From the NCBI RefSeq assembly GCF_009495745.1, contig NZ_WIDQ01000004.1:372001-436000 (forward strand): a stretch of DNA of 64,000 nt, written 5' to 3'. Numbering within the stretch: position 1 is the stretch's first letter; the number at the start of each line of letters is the position of its first letter. This stretch comes from Niveispirillum sp. SYP-B3756 (GTDB taxonomy: Bacteria > Pseudomonadota > Alphaproteobacteria > Azospirillales > Azospirillaceae). The notes beneath the pieces were generated by a model that saw nothing but the letters and a program-made list of their open reading frames with translations, was not told where the DNA came from and made no database searches. Of the stretch, positions 16,235 through 24,586 are shown in pieces. The position numbers were made by a program, and so were the translations under genes.

Positions 16235-17785
16235 ATGCTGCGCTTGACCCGCAATCTGCTGCGTCTGGTTTCCATCGGTCGCACGCTGGCCCGCCATGGC
16301 GCGCTGCAACCCGACCTGTTCGGCGACAGCGCGCCGCTGGTGGCGCTGCTGATGCGCGCCATCAATAACAAGAAGGCACCGGGCCGCCCCGGCCAGCGGC
16401 TGGCCGCCGCCTTGCAGGAACTGGGCCCCAGCTTCATCAAGCTGGGACAGGTACTGTCCATCCGCGCCGATCTGGTGGGGGAGGAGGTGGCCGCTGATCT
16501 GGCGCAGTTGCGCGACCGGCTGCCGGCCTTCCCGGGGTCGGAGGCCCGCGCGATCATTGAGGCGGAGTTGGTCCGCCCGATGGATGTTCTGTTTGCCCAT
16601 TTCGACGATCAGGCGGTGGCGGCGGCCAGCATCGCCCAGGTGCATTTCGCCGAAACGCCGGATGGACGGCAGGTGGCGGTGAAGGTGCTGCGCCCCGGCA
16701 TTGAACAGGCGTTTCAGCGCGACCTGGATCTGATGATGTGGCTGGCCGGGCTGGCCCTGCGCCTGCAACCACGGCTGAAGCGGCTGAAGCCGGTGGCGGT
16801 GGTGGAAACCTTCGCCCGCACCGTGGCCCTGGAAATGGATTTGCGGATGGAGGCGGCGGCCGCCTCCGAGTTGGGGGAAAATTTCGCCAGCGATCCGACC
16901 TTTGACGTGCCGACCATCGATTGGGATCGCACCGCCAAGCGGGTAATGACCCAGGCCCGCGTCATCGGCTTTTCCATCGACAAGCTGGAAGAGATCAAGG
17001 CGGCGGGGCTGGAGCCGGACAAGCTGTTGCAGCAGGCGGCGGACGCCTTTTTCAATCAGGTGTTCCGCGACGGCTTCTTCCATGCCGACATGCATCCCGG
17101 CAACATGTTCGTTACGGCGCAGGGCAAGCTGGTGGCGGTGGATTTCGGCATCATGGGCCGCATCGACCGCCAGACCAGGCTTTATCTGGCCGATATGCTG
17201 ATCGGTTTCCTGAACCGGGATTATGATCTGGTGGCGCGGGTGCATTTCGATGCCGGCTTCGTGCCCCCCGATCAGGATCGGGAACTGTTCAAGCAGGCCT
17301 GCCGCTCCATCGGGGAGCCGCTGCATGGCCGCCCGCTGTCGGATATCTCCATCGGCCGGCTGCTGGCGCAGCTCTTCGCCATCACAGAAAAATTCCAGAT
17401 GGAGACGCAGCCGCAGTTGCTGCTGCTGCAGAAAAGCATGTTGACGGCGGAGGGGATGGGCCGGGTGCTGAACCCGCATGTGAATATGTGGGAACTGGCG
17501 CGGCCGCTGATCGAACGCTGGATGGTGGAAAATCGCGGGCCGGAGGCACGGGTGGCCGATGCGGCCGGTGCTGTGGCCAGCATTATTGGCCGGCTGCCAA
17601 CCCTGGTGCGCGATCTGGAACGCGCGGCCTTCCAGTTGGCCGAAGGCGGGGGGATGCGGTTGCATCCCGACAGTCTGGCCTTGCTGGCCCAGGCCCAGGC
17701 GGCGGAAAATAAGCGCCAGCGCCGCCCGCTCTGGCTGGCCTTGGCGCTGGCGGCCGGCGCCCTGTTGGTGCTGACATTGCGATAA
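16235..17785 (+). CDS. ubiB: UbiB/ABC1-like atypical kinase for ubiquinone biosynthesis
   Basis: A 516-residue member of the ABC1/ADCK atypical kinase-like family. It is required for ubiquinone synthesis, probably as an ATPase that helps extract lipid-soluble intermediates from the membrane. Signature blocks are LGPSFIKLGQVLSIRADLVG (the KxGQ motif), VAAASIAQVHFAE (the Ala-rich loop replacing the P loop), VAVKVLRPG, and DGFFHADMHPGNMF and VDFGIMGR for the metal-binding loops. A hydrophobic C-terminal helix (LWLALALAAGALLVLTL) anchors it in the membrane. Directly downstream of ubiE. Confidence 0.96.
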   Translation: MLRLTRNLLRLVSIGRTLARHGALQPDLFGDSAPLVALLMRAINNKKAPGRPGQRLAAALQELGPSFIKLGQVLSIRADLVGEEVAADLAQLRDRLPAFPGSEARAIIEAELVRPMDVLFAHFDDQAVAAASIAQVHFAETPDGRQVAVKVLRPGIEQAFQRDLDLMMWLAGLALRLQPRLKRLKPVAVVETFARTVALEMDLRMEAAAASELGENFASDPTFDVPTIDWDRTAKRVMTQARVIGFSIDKLEEIKAAGLEPDKLLQQAADAFFNQVFRDGFFHADMHPGNMFVTAQGKLVAVDFGIMGRIDRQTRLYLADMLIGFLNRDYDLVARVHFDAGFVPPDQDRELFKQACRSIGEPLHGRPLSDISIGRLLAQLFAITEKFQMETQPQLLLLQKSMLTAEGMGRVLNPHVNMWELARPLIERWMVENRGPEARVADAAGAVASIIGRLPTLVRDLERAAFQLAEGGGMRLHPDSLALLAQAQAAENKRQRRPLWLALALAAGALLVLTLR

Positions 17786-17818
17786 TCCCGGCCGGTGCAG
17801 GTCGGGGAAGGGGGGAAT

Positions 17819-18349
17819 ATGGGGGCAGATCAATCGCTTCCCGCCAATCTTTTCGGCCTGTCAGGGTGGAGCGGCAGCGGCAAGACCACACTGATGGCGC
17901 GGCTGATCCCCGCCGTGGCGCAGCGCGGTTTCACGGTTTCCACCCTGAAACATGCCCATCACGCCTTTGATATCGACCAGCCGGGCAAGGATTCCTATGT
18001 CCACCGCATGGCCGGCGCGTCGGAGGTGCTGGTGGCATCCGGCCAGCGCTGGGCCCTGATGCATGAGAATCGCGGGTCACCGGAGCTGAGCCTGGCCGAA
18101 CTGGTGGCCAAACTGTCGCCGGTCGACCTGATTCTGGTGGAGGGCTTCAAGCGCGATCGCCATCCCAAGCTGGAGGTGCATCGCCCGGCCAATGGCAAGA
18201 AACTGCTCTACCCCGACGATCCCAACATCATCGCCGTGGCCAGTGATGGGATACTGCCGGGCTGCCCGCTGCCGGTGCTGAACCTGGATGATGTGGAGGC
18301 CATCGCCGACCTGATCCTGGACCGTTGCGGGTTGGGGAGGCGGCGATGA
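17819..18349 (+). CDS. mobB: Molybdopterin-guanine dinucleotide biosynthesis adaptor MobB
   Basis: A 176-residue GTP-binding protein that supports MobA in attaching GMP to molybdopterin. The Walker A loop GWSGSGKTT is at residues 16-24. Further MobB blocks are STLKHAHHAFDIDQPGKDSYVHRMAGA, ELVAKLSPVDLILVEGFKRD and HPKLEVHRP. ATG 17819 is preferred because GGGGAAGGGGGG lies just upstream and longer versions lack conservation. The stop overlaps moeA by ATGA, giving a translationally coupled mobB-moeA pair for molybdenum-cofactor maturation. MobA is not in the window. Confidence 0.93.
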   Translation: MGADQSLPANLFGLSGWSGSGKTTLMARLIPAVAQRGFTVSTLKHAHHAFDIDQPGKDSYVHRMAGASEVLVASGQRWALMHENRGSPELSLAELVAKLSPVDLILVEGFKRDRHPKLEVHRPANGKKLLYPDDPNIIAVASDGILPGCPLPVLNLDDVEAIADLILDRCGLGRRR

Positions 18350-19566
18350 GCGAGGCCCGTGGAAGTTGTTTCGAAGCCGGTTCGAATCTGCTGCGGCTGG
18401 AAAAGGTTCTGGCCCTGGTCAATGATCGTTTCGATGCCGTAACAGGTGAAGAACGCGTGCCGCTGGCTGTGTCTCTGGGGCGGGTGCTGGCGGCTGATCT
18501 GCGGGCGGTCGCCGATTTACCCGGATTCGATAACAGCGCCATGGATGGCTATGCCCTGCGCCATGCCGATCTGCCGGGGCCCTTGCCACTGGCGGGGCAG
18601 GTGGCGGCGGGCCATCGGCCGCCGCTGGTGCCGCCCGGTCACGCCGTGCGGATCCTGACCGGCGCCATGCTTCCCGCCGGTCTGGACAGCGTGGCGATCC
18701 AGGAAGAGGTGCATCTGCTGCCCGACGGGCGGGTGGACCTGCCGCCCGACCTGCCGCTGGGGGCCAATTGCCGGCGGGCGGGCCAGGATGTCGCTTTGGG
18801 CGCGCTGCTGCTTCCGGCGGGCCGCACCCTGCGCCCTGCCGATATCGCCCTGGCGGCGGCCCAAGGGTGGGACAGCCTGCCGGTGCGCCGCCCGCTGCGG
18901 GTGGCCCTGTTCTCCACCGGGGATGAGTTGCGGGAGCCGGGAGAGCCGGCAGCACCGCCCGCCATCCATGACAGCAACCGCTATCTGCTGCGCGCCCTGC
19001 TTGCGCGGCAGGGCTGCGCCGTCACCGATCTGGGCATTCTGGCCGATGATGCGACACTGATTCGCCGGGTGCTGGCGCAGGCGGCAGAGAATCATGATCT
19101 GGTGCTGACCTCGGGCGGCATGTCGGTGGGCGATGCCGATCATGTGCGTCCGGCGGTGGAGGCGCTGGGCGCACTGTCTTTCTGGAAGCTGGCGATCAAG
19201 CCCGGCAAGCCGCTGGCGCTGGGCCGTATCGGCGGGGCGGTATTCTGCGGCTTGCCGGGCAACCCGTCCGCCGTGCTGGTCACCTTCCTGCTGGTGGCCC
19301 GTCCCCTGATTCAGCGCCTGTCCGGTGCGCGGGTGGAAAATCCGCCGCGCTTTGCCGTCCGCGTCGGATTCGCCCATGTGAAAAAGGCTGGCCGGCGCGA
19401 ATTTCTGCCGGTGCGCTTGGGGCAGGGGGCGGATGGCTCCAGCATCGCCCAGCCGCTGACCGGCATGTTTACCGGCATGGTGCAGGCCGACGGGCTGCTG
19501 GAACTGGCCGAGGAACGGGAACATCTGGCAGCGGGGGATCTGGCCCCGCTGCTGCCCTTAACCTGA
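18346..19566 (+). CDS. moeA: Molybdopterin molybdenumtransferase MoeA
   Basis: A 406-residue protein that inserts molybdate into adenylylated molybdopterin. The family blocks are FDNSAMDGYALR, RILTGAMLPAGLDSV, FSTGDELREPGEP, DSNRYLLRALL, LTSGGMSVGDADHV and the conserved KPGKPLALGRIGG...GLPGNPSAVLVTF. Standard length for the family. The ATG overlaps the mobB stop. Transcription probably ends at the short hairpin between this gene and the convergent gene at 19580. Confidence 0.96.
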   Translation: MSEARGSCFEAGSNLLRLEKVLALVNDRFDAVTGEERVPLAVSLGRVLAADLRAVADLPGFDNSAMDGYALRHADLPGPLPLAGQVAAGHRPPLVPPGHAVRILTGAMLPAGLDSVAIQEEVHLLPDGRVDLPPDLPLGANCRRAGQDVALGALLLPAGRTLRPADIALAAAQGWDSLPVRRPLRVALFSTGDELREPGEPAAPPAIHDSNRYLLRALLARQGCAVTDLGILADDATLIRRVLAQAAENHDLVLTSGGMSVGDADHVRPAVEALGALSFWKLAIKPGKPLALGRIGGAVFCGLPGNPSAVLVTFLLVARPLIQRLSGARVENPPRFAVRVGFAHVKKAGRREFLPVRLGQGADGSSIAQPLTGMFTGMVQADGLLELAEEREHLAAGDLAPLLPLT

Positions 19567-19583
19567 TTCTGCCCCCGAATCAG
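19563..19583. terminator. Short hairpin between convergent moeA and the 88-residue protein gene
   Basis: CTGATTC pairs with GAATCAG around a GC-rich loop and includes the ends of both convergent genes. The stem is only seven base pairs and has no U-run, so it is at best a weak bidirectional terminator. Confidence 0.35.
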
Positions 19584-19846
19584 CCTTCGCCCAGCAAGGC
19601 CCGGCGGGCGGCAGGGGTGGGAATCAGTACCGGGGCCAGATCCTCGTCATGGATATTTTCCAGCAGCAGCCCCTTTTCGCTGAGGCTGGCCGCATAGAGA
19701 TTGCCGATGCGCCGCGCCGGTGCCGGTCCGTCACCGGCCAATGCCGCTGCGAAGGCCGCCCGCGCCGCCGCGTCAGCCGCCATGTCGCTGGCCAGCCAAT
19801 CGGCTAGCCAGTCAGCCTGCTCTGCCGTCAAATCCGTCCCGCTCAT
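19580..19846 (-). CDS. Small hypothetical protein, possible partner/immunity protein of the EndoU nuclease
   Basis: 88 residues, no family recognised. It has an Ala- and acid-rich N-terminal half (LTAEQADWLADWLASDMAADAAARAAF) that should be helical. The second half is LYAASLSEKGLLLENIHDEDLAPVLI. No signal peptide or membrane helix, so it should be cytoplasmic. The start (19846) overlaps the stop of the EndoU-domain gene by ATGA, so the two are co-translated. A small, acidic, unconserved cytoplasmic protein coupled to a secreted nuclease has the profile of an immunity protein. That role is inference only. Confidence 0.6.
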   Translation of the reverse strand: MSGTDLTAEQADWLADWLASDMAADAAARAAFAAALAGDGPAPARRIGNLYAASLSEKGLLLENIHDEDLAPVLIPTPAARRALLGEG

Positions 19847-20388
19847 TGGCAGCTTTCCCCGATCAGCGGGAAGGCGGTGTTGATATCGCCCTCCTTGTTC
19901 AGGCCAAAGCGAATCACAAAGCGCTGCCCCTTCGGCCCCGTGCATTGTTCCGCTGTCGGAACGGCAGGGGCGGAGCAGCCCAGGAAGCCCCACGGCTTGG
20001 CCGGGCCGCTCTGATTGGCAAAGGCATGACGGATGGAGGCGGTGATCTGCGCCGGGGTGCAATTGTCCGGATAGAACGTTGAAAACTTGGACGTTCCGTT
20101 ATCGAAACGAATCGTCGCGCCATAAAGCCCATCCGGCTGGGTCGGCTGGGCATCGATACCGGCGATGATTTTGGAGGTGGAGACCAGCGCTTTGGAATGG
20201 AGCCCCACCGGATCGCCGTTCTTCTTGATCTCCCCGCACAAGATATGGCGCAAGTTGATGCGGGGCTTGCCGTCAGACCATTGAAAAGCCTCATCCGCAC
20301 AGCTCATCGCTGCTTGCGCCTGGGCCAGGCTGCCCGTCAGGCACAGGCCCAGTGCCATCATAATCCCGCCGATGCGGCCCCTTGCCAT
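19843..20388 (-). CDS. Secreted bacterial EndoU-domain nuclease
   Basis: A 181-residue protein with an N-terminal signal peptide (ARGRIGGIMMALGLCLTGSL, cleavage near AQAQA). It is followed by what looks like a bacterial EndoU RNase domain: RHILCGEIKKNGDPVGLHS supplies the two expected His. GLYGATIRFDNGTSKFSTFYPDNCTPAQI matches the C-terminal block with the conserved Lys and STFYP. EndoU enzymes cut RNA at uridines and occur mostly as the toxic tip of polymorphic or contact-dependent toxins. Here it is a small stand-alone exported form with three or more Cys that could form disulfides. ATG 20388 is chosen for the signal peptide; the open frame extends upstream without sense. Confidence 0.72.
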   Translation of the reverse strand: MARGRIGGIMMALGLCLTGSLAQAQAAMSCADEAFQWSDGKPRINLRHILCGEIKKNGDPVGLHSKALVSTSKIIAGIDAQPTQPDGLYGATIRFDNGTSKFSTFYPDNCTPAQITASIRHAFANQSGPAKPWGFLGCSAPAVPTAEQCTGPKGQRFVIRFGLNKEGDINTAFPLIGESCQ

Positions 20389-20466
20389 GATCGCTTCCTT
20401 CCCCGGCTGCGCGGTTCCATATAGGGCCATCAATGTGGCGGTGATGCACCGCCCACCGCAAGGGAC

Positions 20467-21156
20467 ATGATGATGAAACCTGCCCGCCGCCCCCTCCGTC
20501 TGGTTCCGCTGGCACTGGCCGGTCTGGCTCTGCTGGGGCTGCTGGTCTGGCTCACCATCCGCCATGACAGCCAGATGGCGGCGGCGGGTGCGGCGGGCAT
20601 GGGCAATCAAACCGCGGCGGTCGGTGGTCCCTTTACCTTGACCGACCACCAGGGTCGTGTGGTGACGGAGAAGGACTATGCCGGGCGGATGTTATTGATC
20701 TTCTTCGGCTATACCTATTGCCCCGATATCTGTCCCACCGAGGTGCAGACCATGGCTGAGGTGATGGACGCCCTGTCGCCGGAAGAGCAGACCAAGCTCC
20801 AGCCCCTGTTCATCACCATCGATCCCGCACGTGACAATCCGCAGGTCGTGGCCGATTACGTTGCCCTGTTCCACCCGGGGATTGTCGGCCTGACCGGTAC
20901 CCCGGCCCAGGTGGCGGCTGTCGCCAAGGCCTACCGCGTCTATTATGCCAAATCCGGCGGGGAGCCGGATGGCATGGGATATATGATGGACCACTCCGCC
21001 TATCTTTATCTGATGGGGGCAGATGGGGCATTGGCTGCCCTTTATCCACGCGGTACGGCAGCAGCACAGATCGTTACGGACATCCGCCAACGGCTGCCAA
21101 ATGGTAACGCTGGCAGCCCCACTACCGGCAATTCGGGCGAAAAAACGGCAAAATGA
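20467..21156 (+). CDS. SCO1/SenC family copper chaperone
   Basis: A 229-residue membrane-anchored thioredoxin-fold protein that delivers copper to the CuA site of cytochrome oxidase. The N-terminal helix (LRLVPLALAGLALLGLLVWL) anchors it with the rest in the periplasm. The copper ligands are the CPDIC pair near residues 85-89 in FFGYTYCPDICPTE and a distal His in MMDHSAYLYLM near residue 176. Three ATGs in a row begin the gene (20467, 20470, 20473), with AAGGGA just upstream; the exact one is open. The oxidase it serves is likely the aa3 enzyme at 26.5-31.8 kb. Confidence 0.93.
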   Translation: MMMKPARRPLRLVPLALAGLALLGLLVWLTIRHDSQMAAAGAAGMGNQTAAVGGPFTLTDHQGRVVTEKDYAGRMLLIFFGYTYCPDICPTEVQTMAEVMDALSPEEQTKLQPLFITIDPARDNPQVVADYVALFHPGIVGLTGTPAQVAAVAKAYRVYYAKSGGEPDGMGYMMDHSAYLYLMGADGALAALYPRGTAAAQIVTDIRQRLPNGNAGSPTTGNSGEKTAK

Positions 21157-21327
21157 GCGCAAAAGACGCGATGCAGCGCAGCATCGGACCTATGCATATT
21201 ATCTAAACTATTGATATATATGAATTTCCACTAAGGGCGTCCTCCCTTGACAGGGTTGGGGGCTGCCCGTATGGTGCCGCCGCTTTCGCACGGTATTCAA
21301 GCCAACCCCGGCGAAGGGAGATGCTTC

Positions 21328-21681
21328 GTGTCACATGATAGCCCTCCCCCCTCGCTGGAGGAACTGGACGCCCGTTTGCGTGAGGCCCGGCAGAAAGCCG
21401 GCCTGGATAAGCCTGAGCCCCAACCGGGGATGTCGGCGGGTTCAGGCGGGGATATGGCGCTGGGTATCCGCATCGGGGTGGAACTGGTGGCGGGCGTGTT
21501 GCTGGGGCTCGCCCTCGGCTACGGGCTTGATCTTTGGTTGGATACCAAACCCATTGGCATGATCGTTATGATCTTCGTGGGTGCGATTGCGGGTTTCATG
21601 AATGTGTATCGTGTGGTTAATGGCCACGGGTACGCGGCAGGGTTCGGCAAGTCCCGGGAAGAACGGGACGGTGGGGAGTAG
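21328..21681 (+). CDS. atpI: ATP synthase protein I (AtpI)
   Basis: A 117-residue membrane protein of the AtpI/AtpQ type. It is thought to help assemble the c ring or supply Mg2+, and is not part of the finished enzyme. A charged N terminus (SLEELDARLREARQK) is followed by two helices (GVELVAGVLLGLALGYGLDL and IGMIVMIFVGAIAGFMNVYR). The start is GTG 21328, with AGGGAG seven bases upstream; the longer frame to 21247 has no Shine-Dalgarno. First gene of the F0 operon, 5 bp before atpB. Confidence 0.9.
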   Translation: MSHDSPPPSLEELDARLREARQKAGLDKPEPQPGMSAGSGGDMALGIRIGVELVAGVLLGLALGYGLDLWLDTKPIGMIVMIFVGAIAGFMNVYRVVNGHGYAAGFGKSREERDGGE

Positions 21682-21686
21682 GCATC

Positions 21687-22430
21687 GTGGCTGGTCCGTT
21701 GGAGCAATTCGAGGTCAAGCGCTTGGTCAGCCTCCCGGTTGGCAATCTGGACCTTTCCTTCACCAATTCGGCGCTGTTCATGGTGTTGGCCGTTCTGGTC
21801 AGCACAGCGCTGGTGGTGTTTGGTATGCGTGGCCGTGCGATGGTGCCGGGCCGCCTGCAATCCATGGCGGAAGTGCTGTATGAATTTGTCTCGGAGATGG
21901 TGCGGGATAATGCCGGGCCGCAGGCTCGCAAATATTTCCCGCTGATCTTCTCCCTGTTCATGTTCGTGCTGTTCGGCAATGTGCTGGGCCTGATCCCCTA
22001 TTCCTTCACCTTCACCAGCCACATCATCGTGACCTTCACGATGGCGCTGTTCGTCTTCTTGATTGTGACGGTGATCGGCTTTGCCCGGCATGGTCTGCAT
22101 TTCCTGCACCTGTTCCTGCCGCATGGCACGCCCTTGTGGTTGGCGCCGATGATCATCATCATCGAAGTGATCTCCTACTTCGTGCGGCCCATCAGCCTTT
22201 CCGTGCGACTGTTCGCCAACATGCTGGCCGGTCACACGATGATGAAGGTTTTTGCCGGTTTCACCGTGACCCTGTTGGCCACCGGCGGTGCGGGTGCTGC
22301 CATCGGTATCCTGCCTGTGCTGATGAATGTCGCCCTGTTCGGCCTGGAGTTTCTGGTCGCCGGCATTCAGGCCTACGTCTTCGCGCTGCTGAGCTGCGTG
22401 TATCTGCGTGACTCGCTGGAACTGCACTAA
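21687..22430 (+). CDS. atpB: ATP synthase F0 subunit a
   Basis: A 247-residue polytopic subunit a that forms the two proton half-channels beside the c ring. GTG start. The essential channel Arg is in the helix RPISLSVRLFANMLAGH (family motif SLxxRLFxNxxxGH). Other blocks are FVSEMVRDNAGPQARKYFPLIFSLFMFV and the C-terminal GLEFLVAGIQAYVFALLSCVYL. Second gene of atpI-B-E-b'-b. The F1 genes are not adjacent, the usual split arrangement in Rhodospirillales. Confidence 0.97.
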   Translation: MAGPLEQFEVKRLVSLPVGNLDLSFTNSALFMVLAVLVSTALVVFGMRGRAMVPGRLQSMAEVLYEFVSEMVRDNAGPQARKYFPLIFSLFMFVLFGNVLGLIPYSFTFTSHIIVTFTMALFVFLIVTVIGFARHGLHFLHLFLPHGTPLWLAPMIIIIEVISYFVRPISLSVRLFANMLAGHTMMKVFAGFTVTLLATGGAGAAIGILPVLMNVALFGLEFLVAGIQAYVFALLSCVYLRDSLELH

Positions 22431-22494
22431 GCAATCCGGCTGTCCAACTCGTCTTCATCCCAAAAAGACACTATCAACATAGAGGATCTTCAAA

Positions 22495-22737
22495 ATGGAA
22501 GCTGAAGCTCTCGCCATCACCCAGGCCGCTAAGTACATCGGTGCTGGTCTGGCCATGTTCGCTCTGCTGGGCGTCGGCATCGGCCTCGGCAACCTGTTCT
22601 CTGGCCTGTATCAGGCCGCTGCCCGTAACCCGGCCGCTCTGAACAGCTACAAGACTTTCGTCTTCATCGGTTTCGCCCTGACGGAAGCCGCTGGCCTGTT
22701 CGCCCTGGTTATCGCCTTCCTGATCCTGTTCGCCTAA
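22495..22737 (+). CDS. atpE: ATP synthase F0 subunit c
   Basis: An 80-residue two-helix proteolipid. Helix 1 is AAKYIGAGLAMFALLGVGIGLGNLF, the polar loop is YQAAARNPAAL, and helix 2 (FALTEAAGLFALVIAFLILF) carries the proton-binding Glu. Alphaproteobacteria use Glu here where E. coli uses Asp. The Shine-Dalgarno GAGGA precedes ATG 22495. Codons are strongly biased to the common set, as expected for a subunit made in many copies. A stable hairpin follows at 22798-22834. Confidence 0.97.
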   Translation: MEAEALAITQAAKYIGAGLAMFALLGVGIGLGNLFSGLYQAAARNPAALNSYKTFVFIGFALTEAAGLFALVIAFLILFA

Positions 22738-22797
22738 TCAGCGACGGTTTCATCCTGCTGTTCCTTCGGGGATGGCATGGCTTCAGCGCCGGGTTTG

Positions 22798-22834
22798 CCG
22801 CCGCTGCCGGGTTGTGAATTCCGGGCAGCGGCGG
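22798..22834 (+). terminator. Stable hairpin in the atpE-b' intergenic region
   Basis: CCGCCGCTGCC pairs perfectly with GGCAGCGGCGG over a 15-nt loop, followed by TCTTCC and no long U-run. It splits the F0 operon and could be a partial terminator or an mRNA-stabilising structure that raises c-subunit output over b and b'. The effect is inference. Confidence 0.55.
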
Positions 22835-22930
22835 TCTTCCTATCGGGCCTATGGTTCCGGTTGGCTTGGTGCTGTTGGGTGTGGCGTGATCGTGTGTCAC
22901 CTGTTGCAAGGTGGCGGCGGTCAGCAGTGA

Positions 22931-23548
22931 ATGGGTGCTTCAATGCCTGTCCAACGCTTTTCGCGCCTGTGCGCCGGTGCCGCGTCGGCCCTGACGATGG
23001 CTCTTCTGGTGGCCGGGCCTGTGCTCGCCGCTGAGGGTGAGCATCACTCCAAGGGCCTGCCGCAGCTCAATCCGGCGAGCTACGCGTCGCAGATTTTCTG
23101 GCTGATCATCACGTTCGGCCTGCTGCTCTGGCTGATGTCCAAGGTGGCCCTGCCGCGGGTGGCCGAGGTGCTGGAAGCCCGTCAGGAAAAGATTTCCAAC
23201 GACCTGGAAAAGGCCAGCGCGCTGAGGGCGGAAGCCGAGGCGGTCATGCAGGCCTATGAGAAGGCGTTGACCGAGGCGCGCGGCAACGCGCAGCAGGAAA
23301 TGGCCAAGGCCGTTGCTGCCTCCGATGCCGAAGCTGCCCGTCGTAATGGCGATCTGGCGGCCGATCTGGCCCAGCGGACCCGCACGGCGGAGGAGCGCAT
23401 CCAGGCTGCCAAGCAGGTGGCGCTCGGCAATGTGCGCACCATCGCCGGTGAAACGGCCCAGGCGGCCGTCTCGCGTCTGGTTGGTGTCGCCGTCTCTGCG
23501 GAGACGACGGAAGCCGCCGTTGAAGCCGTGCTGAAGGAGCGTGCGTGA
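22931..23548 (+). CDS. atpX: ATP synthase F0 subunit b'
   Basis: A 205-residue peripheral-stalk subunit b'. An N-terminal extension with signal-like character (ALTMALLVAGPVLAAEGEHH) precedes the membrane helix (SQIFWLIITFGLLLWLMSKVALP). A long charged coiled-coil stator follows (VAEVLEARQEKISNDLEKASALRAEAEA and on). The paired b'/b arrangement is typical of photosynthetic and other alphaproteobacteria. The stop overlaps the start of the b gene by one base (TGATG). Confidence 0.92.
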   Translation: MGASMPVQRFSRLCAGAASALTMALLVAGPVLAAEGEHHSKGLPQLNPASYASQIFWLIITFGLLLWLMSKVALPRVAEVLEARQEKISNDLEKASALRAEAEAVMQAYEKALTEARGNAQQEMAKAVAASDAEAARRNGDLAADLAQRTRTAEERIQAAKQVALGNVRTIAGETAQAAVSRLVGVAVSAETTEAAVEAVLKERA

Positions 23549-24030
23549 TGCATTTCGACAGCAATTTCTTCTTCGGCGTTGCCTTTGTGATTTTCGTGCT
23601 GCTGGTCGCCAAGCTGGCCGGCAAGTCGATCCTGGGTTCGCTGGATGAGCGCGGCAAGCGCATCGCCGGTGAACTGGAAGCGGCGCAGAAGCTGCGGGAG
23701 GACGCCCAGGCGGCCCTCGCCCAGTTCCAGCGCAAGCAGCGCGATGCGCTGAAGGAAGCCGAATCCATCCTTGCTTCCGCCCGGGAGGAGGCCCAGCGCA
23801 TCCGTGCTCATGCTGCCAGCGATCTGGAAGTGGCGCTGAAGCGTCGTGAACAACAGGCAATGGACAAGATCGCCCAGGCCGAAAATCAGGCGATACAGCA
23901 GGTCCGCGAACTGGCGGTTGATATCGCCGTGGCCGCCACCGAGAAGCTGTTGATCGAAAATCTGGATGCTGGCCGCGATGGCGCGCTGGTCACCCAGGCA
24001 ATCGCTGAACTGCCGGCCAAGCTGCACTGA
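23548..24030 (+). CDS. atpF: ATP synthase F0 subunit b
   Basis: A 160-residue stator subunit b. The N-terminal helix (NFFFGVAFVIFVLLVAKLAG) is followed by the coiled coil (GKRIAGELEAAQKLREDAQAALAQFQRKQ) and the C-terminal part that meets the delta subunit (ELAVDIAVAATEKLL). ATG 23548 overlaps the b' stop; an in-frame GTG one codon upstream is the alternative. Last gene of the F0 operon, ended by a strong terminator at 24054. Confidence 0.93.
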   Translation: MHFDSNFFFGVAFVIFVLLVAKLAGKSILGSLDERGKRIAGELEAAQKLREDAQAALAQFQRKQRDALKEAESILASAREEAQRIRAHAASDLEVALKRREQQAMDKIAQAENQAIQQVRELAVDIAVAATEKLLIENLDAGRDGALVTQAIAELPAKLH

Positions 24031-24053
24031 GCAGCCACGGTTTCGTGATGTGA

Positions 24054-24089
24054 AAAAGGCCGCCGGGGCGATCCGGCGGCCTTTTCTTT
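24054..24089 (+). terminator. Intrinsic terminator of the F0 operon
   Basis: AAAAGGCCGCCGG pairs with CCGGCGGCCTTTT over a 6-nt loop, 13 base pairs in all, followed by TTTTCTTTG. The A and U tracts on both sides make it usable in both directions. Confidence 0.92.
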
Positions 24090-24195
24090 GCTGCTTCTCT
24101 CTGCTCATCTGGACGCGATCCAACCACTCTTCCTATGATACCGTCGCCCAGACAAACCGCTGAAACCAGGCGGTGTCTTTACAGGGAGACGAGAA

Positions 24196-24579
24196 TTGTT
24201 CAGTCATGTCATGCTCGGTGCCAATGATATCCAGGCGTCGAAGAATTTCTATGATGCGACCTTGGCCGCGCTTGGGATTGCCCCTGGTGTGGATGATCCC
24301 AAGGGACGCGTCTTCTATCGCGCGCCGACGGGCTTGTTTGGCATCACCAAGCCGATCAATGGCGAGCCGGCCACCTTTGCCAATGGCAGCACGATTGGTT
24401 TTGGCGCCACTTCTGTGGAGCAGGTGGATGCCTGGCACGCCGCCGGCGTCGCTGCCGGTGGGACGAGCTGCGAGGATCCGCCGGGCCCCCGCAGCCTGGG
24501 TACGATGAGCCTTTATCTGGCCTATCTGCGCGATCCGGCGGGCAACAAGCTGTGTGCCATGTATCGGATGCCGGCCTGA
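24196..24579 (+). CDS. VOC (glyoxalase/bleomycin-resistance) superfamily protein
   Basis: A 127-residue vicinal-oxygen-chelate protein of the lactoylglutathione-lyase-like type. It opens with FSHVMLGANDIQASKNFYDATLAALGI and ends with the family's MSLYLAYLRDPAGNKLCAMYR. Potential metal ligands are His4 near the start and the late Asp/Glu positions. Probable TTG start at 24196 with AGGGAG about eight bases upstream. It could act on an aldehyde, a thioester or an antibiotic; the sequence does not say. Convergent with tldD over a strong hairpin. Confidence 0.85.
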   Translation: MFSHVMLGANDIQASKNFYDATLAALGIAPGVDDPKGRVFYRAPTGLFGITKPINGEPATFANGSTIGFGATSVEQVDAWHAAGVAAGGTSCEDPPGPRSLGTMSLYLAYLRDPAGNKLCAMYRMPA

Positions 24580-24586
24580 TCTGGAA

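Noticed and set aside
15260..17833. Minus-strand 857-codon frame over ubiE/ubiB
   Set aside because: High-GC antisense frame, Gln/His/Arg-rich without motifs; ubiE and ubiB on the plus strand are unmistakable.
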